A DNA stretch of 64,000 bases from positions 8,186,501 through 8,250,500 of the forward strand of contig OZ017799.1 of the NCBI GenBank assembly GCA_963969395.1, read 5' to 3'. Origin of the DNA: Pseudoscleropodium purum (lineage: Eukaryota; Streptophyta; Bryopsida; Hypnales; Brachytheciaceae). The position numbers and the translations under genes are program-made. Positions 13,237 to 25,476 of the stretch are shown here, in pieces; position 1 is the stretch's first letter; the number at the start of each line of letters is the position of its first letter. Below the pieces are notes generated by a model. That model was not told the origin of the DNA. It ran no database searches and worked only from the letters and a program-made list of their open reading frames with translations.

Positions 13237-13556
13237 AGTGTAGAGTCAGCGCAAATGTTGTTTTACGCAAGACTGACCGATTCTCGTCCCAAACTTCGAA
13301 CCCTGAATCTGTCCAAGGCTTGAGCGCAGTATTGTCACAGCGATACCATTAAAATGTTGCTGTACCAAATTCGTGGACAGCCAATAGCGTTCAAAAAGAA
13401 TGAACAATCGTCTTTTAGTTCAATGACTTGACATTGAATTTTCAGGATGATTCAGTTTGAAAGGAAAGGACAGAGCCTAATTGTTTATTCCTGCTCTCAT
13501 AGAGCAAAGAGATTTCATCAGTAACAGAGTGGTGCGAAATAGAAATTCTTTGAGCC

Positions 13557-14132
13557 TCACACTTTGTAACCAGTGATGGTTCCCCCGCGACCAATGATCT
13601 CACCCATGCAAAACCAGCCGTAGCATTCGACCAAAAAGAGGAGGCTGATGCCTAAATCTTCAAGCTCGAGATCGTTTCGGTGTGTGAGCTTAGCCTTAAG
13701 ATGGTCCAATTCTTTCCACATTTCTTGATGGCGAACTGGCAAGCTGGCCAATCGCGTATAGAATAGTTGTTTGGAAAGTTCCTAGCATCACAAGCAGACT
13801 TTTGGTCATGCAACACAGAACAAGAGAGGTAGCAGAGTGGTGATAGGAGTAATTTTTGATGTACTTGCCTGAATTCAATGAGCTATGTATCTTCTAAACA
13901 ATCGGCTTCAGATCGCAAAAAGGTTGCACAATATAACAGCATTGAATAAAAAGGTGTTTGCCCTTGATAACAGACGATGATCAATGTTCCGGGCTCTTGC
14001 CTGGCATTTCTCCACGGTAGGATGATCAGCGATGTAATGCTTGTTTTTTTGCAACACTTGTTTATTGTACTTGCTCACCACCTCTGTCACGGTGGCCACC
14101 CTGGTTTGCAGCTGCCGCAACAGCGTTGCCAT
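13557..14132 (-). CDS. Mitochondrial ATP synthase subunit g (2 exons)
   Basis: Exons on the minus strand are 14001-14132 and 13557-13781, separated by a 219-bp intron, and encode 118 residues, close to the roughly 120 of plant subunit g. The protein starts MATLLRQLQTR, then contains NKHYIADHPTVEKCQ just before the intron and ELSKQLFYTRLASLPVR just after it. It ends with a membrane helix (FLVECYGWFCMGEIIGRGG) and TGYKV. Subunit g is a small peripheral-stalk/dimerisation subunit of the F1Fo complex in the inner mitochondrial membrane; its C-terminal helix carries the GxxxG-type dimer contact. An upstream in-frame Met (14153) would add seven residues, and I prefer the start that matches the family. 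The intron opens with GC rather than GT (CAG/GCAAGA). The gene is convergent with the receptor kinase, 320 bp away. Confidence 0.85.
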
Positions 14133-15700
14133 GACACTATTCTTGCCTCTCACCTACCATACACAAACAGCCATGTGAATCGAAGTCACAATTTACAAGA
14201 CTGTCTGAGGCAACTTTACAGGTAACTTCAACGATTTTACAAACGCCCCATTCTCTACGTGAGTCAGAAAACAGACTCATGTATGTTAGCCAGTATCATC
14301 TGCTAAACCGACCAGCTCGCAGTTAGTTGTACTGTACATACAATGTAGTTCCGGTTACAACGGTAGTAATACCTACAGATCATATAATTGCGTTTTCTTA
14401 AACGAAACCCTAAACCTCGCCAACAATTTCTAGAAGTTTTGACACTCTCACGATGAACCTTCTGGAATAATAACAGTTGTAAAACATGATTTGCACATTT
14501 CATTCACAGGTAAACATTGAATTTACACAAGAAGTAGGGATCACGATATAATTTCTGAGAAATTTTAAACTCTTGTTCGACTGTAGGACTAGATCCCTAA
14601 GTCGAACATCAGAGAATAATTCCGAGATAATAATGTGCTAATCTACACACATTATCGTCTCTTAGACCAGCGAAAATTCATGATGTCTTCACAGCTGACT
14701 CAACGGCAATTAATTACCAGTCGACGAAGAATTTAAGAGCAAATCAACCTCCTCCATGCTTGGAAATAAGAACGCGTAAGGCTCAGAAATTAACAGACAT
14801 TATGATTCAAATGCAATATCTTAAAGAAATAAAATATCCTCAAAGACTCATAATCGTATACCTCGGGAGTTTTACTTTGGCAAATGAGAATGGCTCAAAA
14901 GCTGCGAATACGCCTTGACATGAAATTGACAACCCTAACTGGAACCTGTTTATACTGAAAGCGCAACGTGGAAGTTTCTGTGAAAACAAAGTGAGGCATG
15001 GATCCCTAAAATAAAATAATGAAAGCTCAACCTTGACTTAACGGTTTGCGACGTGATTGCAATAGCCAGAGACGGAGATGATTGCCTTGAGAAGAACATC
15101 CGTGGAATAGAGGATGACCAATTCTACATCGCAAAGGTCACCTTCAACTGAAAATGACGAATGAAGAAAGGGACGAAAAATTGTCAGCGTTCATCCACAT
15201 TCTTCGTCTCTTCCTCAGAGGCTTAACCCCTAAACAATGTGACAAACGTTTTTATTTTTTGGTCGATAAATGATAAAGAATCTCTCCATGCAAGATAAAT
15301 GTATCTTCAAATTCTTGTAAATGAAGTGATATTTTGATTGGAGCTCTAATTTTTCACCTTTATTAAATATATGTAGAATTTTCAGTTCTTCATTCTATAG
15401 TTGAAGTGATTTTTTTCAATAATTTTGTATTTATAAAGTAATATGAAAGAAATATTCAAATAATTTGCCTTTTAGATAAACTTGAGATGAATTTCCTTCA
15501 AAGATAAAGATAAAGAGACAGTTGTGAGCCAAATAAGTGTTCAATTATTGATGTTGTAGTTTTGGGAGTGAGTTAAAGGTTGACCTCACTTATTTGTGTA
15601 GTTAAAGTAGAAATAAGGTGAAAAAAAAAGGTGGACACTATTCATCTTTTCTCTCATTATGAGTTCAGGAAAGATCTGAATATTTAGAGGCTTATTGTAT
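14133..15700. other. Intergenic, no gene seen
   Basis: The part next to the ATP synthase gene must contain its promoter and 5' leader. The rest is AT-rich with scattered short open frames and no recognisable protein or RNA gene. Confidence 0.45.
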
Positions 15701-15736
15701 TGTAAGTTTGAAGAAGTTTAAAATGAAATTTGCAAA

Positions 15737-16330
15737 ATTTGTATATCATAATGTGTATTTTTTAAATTGATCCCACTTGCTTGATTTGGAGTTGTCAATC
15801 AAAAGTTGTGCTTGTTTGAGTGAAGGGGGTTTGTTGCTTTCAAAATTAAAATGCAGAGACTTTGATCGGCCATAAAAGACGGACGGATTTTTGGTTTACA
15901 ATGAGATTTGTAGTTTACAATGAGATTTGTAGAGAGTATAGGAAATTATGTTAAATTTTCATAATGATATCATTCTTTCTATTTGGAGTTTGTATGAGTG
16001 AGTTATGAGTGTAGAAGTAAAGGAGGGTCTGTTGCCTTTCTTTTCTCAAAGCTGAAACTTTGGGTGGCCATAGAAGTTGGATAGAGTTTTAAAATTACTT
16101 GAAATTTGAAAGAGAAATAGAAGTTTGTGTTAGCTTTTCAAAAATCTATCACTCATCTCATTTGAAGCTGTGAAACAATGGCGGCACTCATTTAAAGTTC
16201 AGCTTGAGAATTGGAGGTTGAAGTTGAAAATTGAAGTTGAAAATTGGAGAAAGTTTTAAAGATTTGTGTGTGTGGCTTGTGGCTTTGTAAAATTTATTAT
16301 TGCGAGCGGCTTTGGTTACACCAATGCTAA
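15737..16330. repeat. Diverged tandem repeat of about 190 bp, 2-3 units
   Basis: Corresponding landmarks (a GATC/GATATC-CATT-like start followed by a TTTGGAGTT-like string) recur at about 15769, 15965 and 16146, giving spacings of 196 and 181 bp. Later parts of the first two units match too: both have a GGxGGGTyTGTTGC-type stretch, an AAACTTTG or GACTTTG stretch, then GGCCATA. A shorter exact repeat of a 19-base string occurs at about 15893-15931. Function unknown. Confidence 0.5.
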
Positions 16331-17277
16331 TTTCATTTTGTATCGTGAGTGGCGAAGTGCTATTAATTGCCCACATCGTCAAAATTGGATGACAAAGTGG
16401 GGTTAATAGCCTACATGATCGAGATTTGCTTGTTGTCATGGTGAAGTTTGGTTCTTAAAGTTAGTCACTAGGAGTTTAAAAGTTTAAGAGCCAATCTTTT
16501 GGACTGTTCAACTCGTAGTTTGATTGTCCCGTTTTACCCGTCTAAAGCCGTGGGATCTTATTACACACCTTAAACCTTACATCCATTTAAAGCTAACCAA
16601 TACAAGATAGGTCAATGGGTAACAGTTCGACGATGATTTAGAAGATTCAATGTTCAAGTTTAAAATAGGATGAATCTATGAGTGATGAGTTCACTTTTGT
16701 TTTTTATCATCTTATAACTTCCTTCATTTCGAAGTCATTTTTGGTCGCAACCAAAATCTTTGTGATTTTCTGAGACAAACACTCTCAACATGACATTGTT
16801 AACTTTTTTATCTAATTGTTATAAAGCTAGTGCTAGAGTATCCTTTGATTTATTTGATTCCTCCTTTTTGGTTTTATAACTTTTATTCTAGTTGACTTGC
16901 ATATGGCGGGAATACTAATATTCTCTTAAAAATTGAACCAATTCTAATGTGGATCCTAGAATCTTTTTTTTCCACAACTTGTCGAAATTGTGGATACACT
17001 TGTACTTTTGAGAATTTGAGTGGAATGTCTTCGACTTTGCATACAATGGTTGAGATACTAGTAAGCTCTATCTTTTGGGATATACTTCTCCCCTCCAACT
17101 AATGTCTGTCAATCAATTTTCAAAAGTATGAGTTTGTGGATGTGTCTTAGGCTTCCAAACTATACTGTGCTACAAATTTGGTGATGAGCAATTATGCTCT
17201 GGACTGCTTACAGCTCTATAAGTTCAAATTAACACAACCTGGAGTTGAATCTATATTAGGCCCGTTCTTGGCTCACT

Positions 17278-17700
17278 TGATGTTTTGGCTTTTAAGGGGT
17301 GTCTGTACTAGACTTCTTCTTCACTCAATATGTTTTTCAACTCCTAAATTTGATGGCTTCTTTCAATATTAATTTAGTTTGGCAAAGATCTCAGACCTTA
17401 AAGAAATTGGTATGTGAGATGGTCTGGTATAGTACTTCTAGACCTCTTAATCAGTATATGATTTGGCTTTTGTCCTTGCTAGTTTTTTCAAAACTAAATA
17501 AGTTTATTTATGATTCAACTTTTAAGAAATTAGTATGTGGAATGGTATGGTATGGTACCTCTAGACCTTTCAATCAATATGTGATTTGGCTTCTATACTT
17601 ATTGGTTCCTTCAAACTAACTCAATTTGTTTGAAATTCAACTCCTAAGAAATCAATCTATAGATGGTATAGTACCTCTGGTCCACTTCAATCAGTTTGTT
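17278..17700. repeat. Tandem repeat, about 122-bp unit, three copies
   Basis: Units beginning AAGAAAT start at about 17401, 17524 and 17646 (spacing 123 and 122), each holding a GGTATGGTAC- or GGTATAGTAC-like string, then CTTCAATCAGT-like and ATTTGGCTT-like strings. The open frames across here are products of the repeat, not genes. Confidence 0.75.
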
Positions 17701-18240
17701 ATTTAGCTCAGTCCCTATTGGGTCTTATTGCAAAGCTAAAATGGTTTGATAGGAGATTAGTCCCTTACTGTACCTTCATACAAAACTAATTTGGGGCTGT
17801 TTAAGAGGGTTCAACCCCTATTGGGCCTTAACACAGAGCTGAAATGGTTTGATAGGTGGTCAATCCATGTTGGGCCTTAACATAGAGCTAAAATGGTTTG
17901 ATAGGTGGTCAATTCATGTTGGGCCTTAATACAAAGTTAAAATGGTTTGATAAGAGGTCAGCCCTTTCTAAGCCTTTACATAAAACTAATTTGAAGCTGT
18001 TTAAGAGGTTTTAGTCCTTTGGGCTTTACCACAGAGTTAAAATGGCTTCATAGGAAGTCAGTCCCTATTGGGCCTTAATACAAAGCTAAAATGGTTTGAT
18101 AGGAAATCAACCTCTTACTAGGCCTTCACATAGAACTAATTTGGGATGTTCAAGAGGGTTTAGCCTCTATTGGGCCTTAACACAAAGTTTAAATGGTTTA
18201 ATAGGAAGTCAACCCCTATTAGGCCTTCACATAGTATGAG
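17701..18240. repeat. Tandem array of 49-bp and 53-bp units, about 11 copies
   Basis: Units run from CCCTATTGGGCCTTAA through AAATGGTTTGATAGG to GGTCA. Most are 49 bp. About every third to fourth unit is a 53-54-bp variant carrying ACTAATTTG and TGTTTAAGAGG instead, giving a higher-order pattern. The array lies just outside the U5 side of LTR-like copy B. It has no spacers between identical repeats, so it is not a CRISPR array. Confidence 0.85.
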
Positions 18241-18443
18241 ACCTTTAACTGTGAAAGAAAGAATGATAAAAAAAATAAAGTTTGGAGGCCTTTAAGGCAT
18301 CATCCTCTGATATTATAGCTAGCCATTAAGAGCAGTGATTACCTGGACGATGTTAGTCCACAATTGAGGTAGGACCAGCTAACTAGCTTGGATGGGACCT
18401 CTACTAGTTTCTTGCACATACATGCAATTTTAATTATGGCCAT

Positions 18444-20662
18444 TGCTCACCTTTGGGGTCTCCCTTAGGGACCTCTTAATAAATAAATAAAATTGGAAGT
18501 CACAAAATAATTTTAATTCTAGAATGAAATACTTCCAAAAGTTTAGGGGAGGAACAAAGCTTCTCCATATAGGGCAATGGGCTCCAAATTTTGAGCAAAA
18601 GATTCCCATTAAACATACACAATTGTTGAGCTTGGTTCCCACCTAAGTCTCTCAATTAAAGCAAGATTCACCACAACAGTGAAACCATGTATTTCCAAGC
18701 TAATACTCAGGGAATTTTCTACAATTTAGATTGTGAAATCCTATACAAGTTATTACACTATGGAAATGGTTAGTATGACTCAAATGACACACATAAATAA
18801 TTTCTAAGAACTCTTGACTAATAGCATAGCTATAATTTGGTCAAGAGTTTCTTAATGTTAGTATCAAATGTGACTCTAGTAAATTCAAAGGGACTCCCAT
18901 GTCTTTTGCACAAACTTACAATATAAAGAACTTAAAGAAGTACAAGCAAAACTTGGATGTAAAGAAAACACAAGAGCTTTGGCAAAGTACCAAAGAAACT
19001 TGACATGTAACCGTGAGTGGCATTAATGAAATACAAGAAAGGGGGTGCAATGAGAGTTAGTGAGAGCCCTTCTATATGTTTCCAAAGCCCCCACTTACCT
19101 CTATTTACATTAAAAACTATCTATGTAATTAAGAACTACTAAATTCAATTATTATTACGCCTATTTCTACCCTACTATTTATCCTTTTCTAACTTTTCGA
19201 GAAAAACTCCAATTGAGAAACAGAATGTTTCGTTGGCTTTAGAAGATCTAAATTTTCTATAACCCCCCTAACCTCCAACTTTTACATTAAAATCCTTCAC
19301 AAAAGATAAAATTTTCTACCATAGTATAAAAGGTGAAAAATTTAAGTTTTAAAATTTGCATCTTTTGTTAATTTTGTCTGAATGCCGCAAAATTTGATTA
19401 AGTACTTATTTAGATCTAAACACACCATCCTAGTTTTTAGTGGAATTTTACCATCACTAGATGAATTTATACAAATTTATTAACTCTTGATAATTTTGGT
19501 TGACTTCCTATGGAGTTATATTCTGCAATTCAAAAATTTATGAAACTTTTTGAATAATTCCTAGGAAGTCCTCAAATTCTCCAGGAAAATTTTCAAATTC
19601 ATCCTGTATTTTTTCAAGGAGAAATAAATTTACTTCCTTTGAATTTAATTCCTCGAGGGAGGAATGATTTCCGTATAGGGTTTTTGTGGCGATTTAATTC
19701 CTTCAAAAAAGAATCATTTTTGTATAAAAGAACCTTGATAGTTTAATTCCTTTGGAGAGGGATCATTTTTGTACAAAGGAATCTTGGTAGTCTAGTTTCA
19801 CCGTTACACTCATGACATGTTTCTTTGTTAAAAAACACCTTTCTTCTTACTACAATTGCCATCTACAATATTCATAGATTTTATCTTGTCAATTTTAGCC
19901 AATGTGATTGCTTATATCTTGTTTGACCAAATTTTCCCAGAAGTTTTTAAATCCTTTACATAGTTGACTCTGGGCTAGAATTACTTCCAGCCCCTTAAAT
20001 TAACAATTAAACACATAATTAAACTCTAAAGTTATCAATATATAGTTTGGGAGGAATCTCAAGACTTTTTGGAATACTACCTTATAAGCATGGGGTTTCT
20101 CCCAACTATTCTCTAATTCTACTAGGGTTGACAGGACGGTCGGACGTCTAGACGCGGACGTTGTGTCCGCTGACATTTGCGGTCCCGGCGGACGTAGCAT
20201 CCGCCGGGACCACCCCGTCCGCTTGTCCCCCCGTCTGCTTCGACTGCCCTGTTTCCCCTGACTACAAAAATATATTTCATATTTTAGCTTTTACATAAAT
20301 AGTGATATACAACTCTATTGAATCGCAATTGCAATATAAGAAAAATCAAAATCAAAATGACTTCACTCTCAATCTCTCATTGGTGAAAACAATCAAAACA
20401 AAAAAACAAAAACGGGTTTTCTAAGCCGCCCCGTCCGTCTGCCCCGTCCGTCCACCTTCCGACGGCGGGAGGGACGCTCTGTCCACTGGCGTCCGTGAGG
20501 ACGGACGTCCGGGTTACAGACGCTATTTTGGGGTGGACGTACTGATTTGTCAACCCTGAATTCTACTTTCTTAGCCCTTTTTACCATAATTATCCATAAA
20601 AATGAGCAAAAAGCGGAAAAAAAGAAAATTTCGAGGCCTTGATGACATTCACGAGGCTCACA
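18444..20662 (-). mobile_element. LTR-like repeat, copy B, interrupted by a hAT MITE
   Basis: Aligned by eye with copy A over the whole stretch: for example the blocks at 18553-18660 versus 302-420, and at 20580-20640 versus 2125-2180. With the 436-bp MITE and its duplicated 8 bases removed, it is about 1.8 kb. The right end reads TGTGAGCC on the minus strand, as expected of an LTR start. No internal coding region adjoins it. The left end is approximate. Confidence 0.6.
20123..20558 (+). mobile_element. GC-rich hAT-type MITE, copy 1
   Basis: Terminal inverted repeats TAGGGTTGACA and TGTCAACCCTG (the first base is mutated from C) are flanked by an exact 8-bp target duplication, AATTCTAC (20115-20122 and 20559-20566). 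The interior is GC-rich, with many GGACG/CGTCC motifs. The 8-bp duplication and CAGGGTT end fit the hAT superfamily. There is no transposase, so it is non-autonomous. Open frames inside it are compositional. Confidence 0.9.
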
Positions 20663-20964
20663 ATACTCTAATGCAATTCCAAATGCAACACAACTATGAC
20701 ATTCTATCCTTTGATACACACACAATTGCAACTTCAAATCAAGCATCAAAGACCTACAAGAACCCCCAAATTAAATTTTTCGTTATCAATTGTTAAACAA
20801 TTAAAAAGGTCATTGTAAAAAAGACTGATTGTTTTGTGTAATGTTTTGAAAAGCTAGTTTGTATTCAATACTATAACTTTTGAATTATGATTCCAATACT
20901 TAAAATAAAAATCTAATTCTAGAATTTTTTATTGGAATTTTATCTATTATTTTTCAAAAATTTT

Positions 20965-21195
20965 AAAAAATCATTTTATATTTAGAAATCAATTTTGTTA
21001 CATAGTCATGCTTTCAGATTCAAGGGTTTTTTATACTAAATATTAGTTCAAATTAATGATGATTGGTTAGAATTTTGTGGTATATTCCTAAAATAAATAG
21101 ATATATTCCTACGAAAGGGCATCTAAAAAAACATTATTTTATGTCCTCCACCTTTGTACAAAGAGACCTCCCTTGAACGTATATTTGTAAATTGT
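20965..21195. repeat. Left arm of a 4.5-kb inverted repeat
   Basis: About 230 bases match, inverted, 25270-25476. The best part is AGGGCATCTAAAAAAAC followed by TTATTTTATGTCCTCCAC (near 21117-21151), nearly identical in both arms; the outer part is more diverged. The two arms bracket a decayed transposon ORF, suggesting the long terminal inverted repeats of a Mutator-like or foldback element, or two inverted copies of one repeat. Confidence 0.6.
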
Positions 21196-21203
21196 GGGAG
21201 CAC

Positions 21204-21412
21204 CAGGGTTGACAAATCAATACGTTCACCCCAAGATAGCGTTCGTAACCCGGATGTTCGGACGCTAGCGGACACAGCGTCCCTCCCGCCGTCGGAAGGT
21301 GGACGGGCAGGGTGGGGTGGGGCGGATGGGCGGACGGGGCGGTCCCGACGGACGCTGCGTCTGCCAGGACCACGAATGTCAATGTCCACGTCCGGACGTC
21401 CTGTCAACCCTG
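21204..21412 (-). mobile_element. GC-rich hAT-type MITE, copy 2 (short, reversed)
   Basis: This 209-bp element has ends CAGGGTTGACA and TGTCAACCCTG and an 8-bp flank, GGGAGCAC versus GAGAGCAC (one mismatch). Its left part is the reverse complement of the right ends of copies 1, 3 and 4, so it is inserted in the opposite orientation, at the inner edge of the left inverted-repeat arm. Confidence 0.88.
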
Positions 21413-21881
21413 GAGAGCACGGAAACTCAAACCGGATAGGATTAGTCTAAAATAGGATTAGATAGACTTACAATTTTTTATTTTTTTGGTAACCCATAGG
21501 GATTCTTATTCCCTTAAGACTATTTTAGAAATAGTCACTTTCTGGATTGCTAGAATTGTTACCAACATTACGGAAACAAATTCGATATGGATCCAAGATC
21601 CAGGAAAATTTCGGATCCAAGAAACCTACATTCTAGGGTTTGGGCTTGGGAGACTAGGGGACCGTTGTGGGAACGATTTTTTTCCTATTCTCCACTGAGA
21701 ACTGTCGGGCGTGCAACGAGTATTTAAACCCATTGCTACTTCACTTTTCTCCCTTTCTGTTTGTTGAATCTCGTCAATGTAAAATTGAAAGAAAGAGTGG
21801 TGAGTTAGTAACCGTGATAAAGAGAAGACGGAAAGGCCGGTGCCGTTTGTACCAGATTAGGTTGTTGAGTGTCGGTGATTT

Positions 21882-23858
21882 ATGGTGGCAGCTAGAGATC
21901 CGCCTACACGAAAGTTCATAGTGGCAACTCGAATGGTCTATCTGGTCATTACTTTCGATCCGGCCCACCAAGCGTAGCTAGAAGAGGACCTCATGTGTAT
22001 CGGGTTCGTCAGATTGTTAGATAGGTCGTGGAGTATAAAGAATGAGGAGATGATCCAGAAACTCATTTACGAAGTTCCGAATTAATACAAGTTGACGGTG
22101 AAGGGTTGACCCATAGCTTGGAGGAAAGACATCTAGGTGGATGTGTATTTGTTCAAGAAGAGCGAATTTAGGTTAGTCGGAAGGTCAAATAAGTACGTGA
22201 TCGGAAAATTATGGAGTCTAGCTCATGCCAAAGAAGGTTTCACTATTAGTGACTACAAAGATGAGAGGTATAGAAGGATATTGGAATTCCTCATTCCGAT
22301 CCTGTATCCGAAAAAGCCTACCTAGGTTATGATTACGATGGCTAATACCATTTTTGGAGCCTTAGAGAACTGGATTGTGCACTAGAAAGAGTGATTCAAG
22401 GCATAGTCGCCAAACTAACTGATCACATAGCAAAGGCAAAGTACAATCCTATCACTCCGTACTTCTTCCACCTCTACCATCAAAAGAAGGTTTTGAGTGG
22501 TCAGAAAATGATCCAGTACAACACTAGGGTCAAGATCCTGAAGTATGGACTAATAGATGAATTTTGAAAAAGAAAAGAAAGAATCTAAAGAAAGAAGACA
22601 ACCGGAAGAAGAAGAGTTGGTTGATCGGAAGCAACGGAAGTTCACAGATCCGATTGTACAAGGGAAGGTGCCAACTCTGGATTGAGGAGAGTCCAACTAG
22701 CTTTCAAATCAATCAAAAGAGCTTGACTTCTTTAATTTAGGGCTCCAGTAGATGCAGCAAGCCAAATAGATGTATATCGATGCGGCAAACGTCATACTTA
22801 CCATTGTGGGAGAACTCAAAGTGGAAACAAACCAGATTTTGGACGAGATCCAAAAGCAGTCGGATCCAAAAAAATTAGAGCAAAAGGCGAAGCAGATTCG
22901 GAAATTGGAAGAAGAAAAGGATGATCTCAAATCTCAGTTGGACTGGATGGAATAGGAGCTCAACATGGCGAGGCAAGGGGAGACAAATGGCCTTCGATTC
23001 ATCCACAACCTGAAGGAATGAATCGAGATGCTAGAACACATGGCGATCAAATCCAATTTGTACAACGACTGGATGAAGAAGGGAGGCCACCAAACTTGAT
23101 CCAAGATGGTGCAAATCCTGGTTGACTATGAGGCCCGGATGGGAGTTGTCCTGAAGAACATGCGTAAGTTGTTGGGACACCTAGATCCGGATAGGGTCCT
23201 AAACTTGGTAAAGTTTTTGGAAGTCATCAAAGATATATCCTAGGGTACTCTAGCTAAACAGACTTCATCTTGTTAGACTCTGATCCGACTAACTACTAGT
23301 GTTCTAGTTCAGCCACAACTGGAAGGAATAAAGGCTATTTTGACTCTAATTGGAAGAATGGAAGTAGGTCAAGTGCAAAGTCTAGCAGGACAAGTGATAA
23401 TAGAGCCGGAGAGGGAGCCAAATGAAGAAATCATTTTGATACAATAAGAACTTCTCGTCCCAACTCTTCCACCATCTAAATGGGTTGTGGTCAGAAAGAC
23501 CAAGAAGGTAGGATTGAAGGTTCGAAGGAACTTCAATGACCAGATGGATGTCTTAGAGAATCCAGCTCGATCTCATTCGGAAGACTTTACACACATGCAG
23601 TAGAAGTCACCGGAGCAAGATTGTATGGAGATTGAGCTAAACAACTTAGAATAGGCAAAGAAGCTGGAGATTATGGAGATCAAGGAATCAAAAGACGATG
23701 TGTTGAAATCCGAATTTGAGAAAGAGGCAGAATTTGAAGACTCACCTCCAGAAATTCAACAAAAGCCTCAGATCCAATCAATAGCGAAGAATACACCGAT
23801 AAAGGCTTCCATGAAGACTCTAAGTAGGCAAAGCGAAAGTAGCACAAAGAAGGCATAG
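21882..23858 (+). pseudogene. Decayed plant transposon ORF (gag-like or plant-mobile type), many nonsense codons
   Basis: A long protein-like frame starts with MVAARDPPTRKFIV at 21882. It stays in one frame to about 22350, has a frame change between about 22350 and 22750 (where YNPITPYFFHLYHQKK is readable), and returns to a single frame to 23858. At least 15 stop codons interrupt it, for example 22749, 22767, 22953, 23019, 23097, 23241, 23274, 23445, 23601 and 23652. They are TAG, TAA or TGA, the products expected from CAG, CAA and CGA by C-to-T change (or from TGG by G-to-A). The later half is charged and coiled-coil-like (KLEQKAKQIRKLEEEKDDL). I take it for a retroelement gag or 'putative plant transposon protein' relic. 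The function is not certain. Confidence 0.6.
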
Positions 23859-24930
23859 TAGGAGAGGTAGATAGCAAGCAATTAGTTAGAATTTTTTAGA
23901 ATTCAGAATGGGTTTTTCAAGTGTGGGCCCGGGTTCTAGATTTCTAGGACAGTAATTTGTGAACTCTCCGAATATCCTGAGGTATTCATTGTATAGTTAC
24001 CCTAATTTCTAGGGTGCCTTTTTGGCTTTTTAGGCGTTGATTTTTGTTTTTGTTTTTGTTTTTAAAGGCAGGTAGGTTTGTTGCCCCCTCATTCTGTCCT
24101 AGTGATTATTCCATTGTATTTCATTCCTTTCTATAATTTGAGTCACCTAGTGGACATTCTAACTCCAACTTTGTGTCCGGATTGTTTTGGTTTGTTTTTT
24201 GGAGTGTTGAGATGTGAGAAAGACGGGTGAAGAGGAATCCGGATTTGGAGGTAATTAGGTCAGATTTAGGGAGTACTATTATAATAGTATTGGATTTGTG
24301 AATAAAGAGTTGCACATGGTGCCTTTGAACTACCAGAATAGTAATCCGGTTCTGCTAAAAAGTGGTGTGAGTACAAGTTTGGAATCATATCTGATTCCGT
24401 GCGGAGATTAGTGACTGCTAGTGAAAACTCCCACTCACAGAAAGGTCTACGAACTTTAGAATCCATCTAAACATTTAGAAAGACTACTTCTTGTCGGTTT
24501 CCAGTACTTGTGATTTGTCATTGTAGTAGAGGGGAGTGTCTAAAATCATGAGTGACTTGCTTGCTAGATAGACCATCCAGAAAGTTGTAAGGATCCGGAT
24601 CTTCTTTTTTTACTACAACACCTTAATTACTTGGGTGTTTTGCGTGTTTTAGTTAGTTTAGTAAGCGTGAGAATCACAATAGTGAAGTCCTTGCCCTTTG
24701 AAAGATCAACAGGGGCCCCTTTGATGGTAAAACAGAAAAATTGAAAACTAGTATATTAAGAAGTTATAAACAAAAATCAGATCATATTGGATGTGGATTG
24801 GAATCTAGATAATAAATGAATTCGGAAAAGAAAGGAAGAGAGTAGTTAGAAGAGGAGAAAGAGACAATCCAGATACTGAAGTTTGGGAGAACATCTGGGA
24901 TTTCCTAGGACGATATTCCATGTCATCTTA
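23859..24930. other. Transposon-derived, no intact coding sequence
   Basis: Continues the same composition as the decayed ORF, with a T-rich run near 24040-24063 (TTTTTG repeats). No domain was recognised. Confidence 0.4.
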
Positions 24931-24959
24931 CTACATTTTTGTATGTAAAGATACTTACG

Positions 24960-25310
24960 CCTAGATTGCACTTACGATATAAACAATAAAAATGGTCTTG
25001 ATCTCATTTTTTTAGTTAAATATCATCATCAAAAAGTCCTCTTAAATTTTCCATATTTTTTGTGTTGAAAATTTATTTGCTATTTTTTACAAATTAAAAT
25101 GTTCAACTATGGATTTTCTCCACCAAAATTCTATTTCCAAAAATCTGTTCTAGAAAATACAATTTGTAGAAAATAGAAAAATAAATTTTCAACAAAGCTA
25201 AAAATTTGCCATTGGAAAATACTCAACGGTAATGAGATTTGATTAAAAAAATGAGGTCAAAACCATTTCTAATGTTTACAAATGCATACATAAGGAGCCC
25301 TCATTGCACA
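24960..25310. repeat. Imperfect foldback (long palindrome)
   Basis: Inner arms 25063-25095 and 25161-25193 are near-perfect inverted copies, each built on AAATTTATTTxCTATTTT. Outer arms (around 24990-25018, with CTCATTTTTTTAGTTAAAT, and 25235-25290) are also inverted copies. The right outer arm overlaps the right arm of the 4.5-kb inverted repeat. Confidence 0.6.
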
Positions 25311-25476
25311 AATGTGGAGGACATAAAATAAGTTTTTTTAGATGCCCTTTGATAGGAACATGCCTATTTACTATAGAAATCATTAATTTTAATTGGTATT
25401 TAATACTAAAAAATCCTAAACTTGAAAGTGTGATATATTAACAAAATTGATATTTAAATATAAAATGATTTTTTTA
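25270..25476. repeat. Right arm of the 4.5-kb inverted repeat
   Basis: Inverted counterpart of 20965-21195. It contains GTGGAGGACATAAAATAAG and the A/T-rich GATGCCCTTT stretch that mirror the left arm. Together the arms would bound an element of about 4.5 kb. Confidence 0.6.

Noticed and set aside
17178..17619. Two plus-strand open frames of 64 and 106 codons
   Set aside because: The second repeats itself with the 122-bp tandem unit, and the first has no recognisable domain.
17701..18240. A CRISPR-like array
   Set aside because: Contiguous diverged tandem units with no unique spacers, in a eukaryotic plant sequence.
20393..20749. 118-codon minus-strand open frame
   Set aside because: It begins in LTR-like copy B and ends in the GC-rich MITE; its Arg/Pro-rich sequence comes from the repeat.
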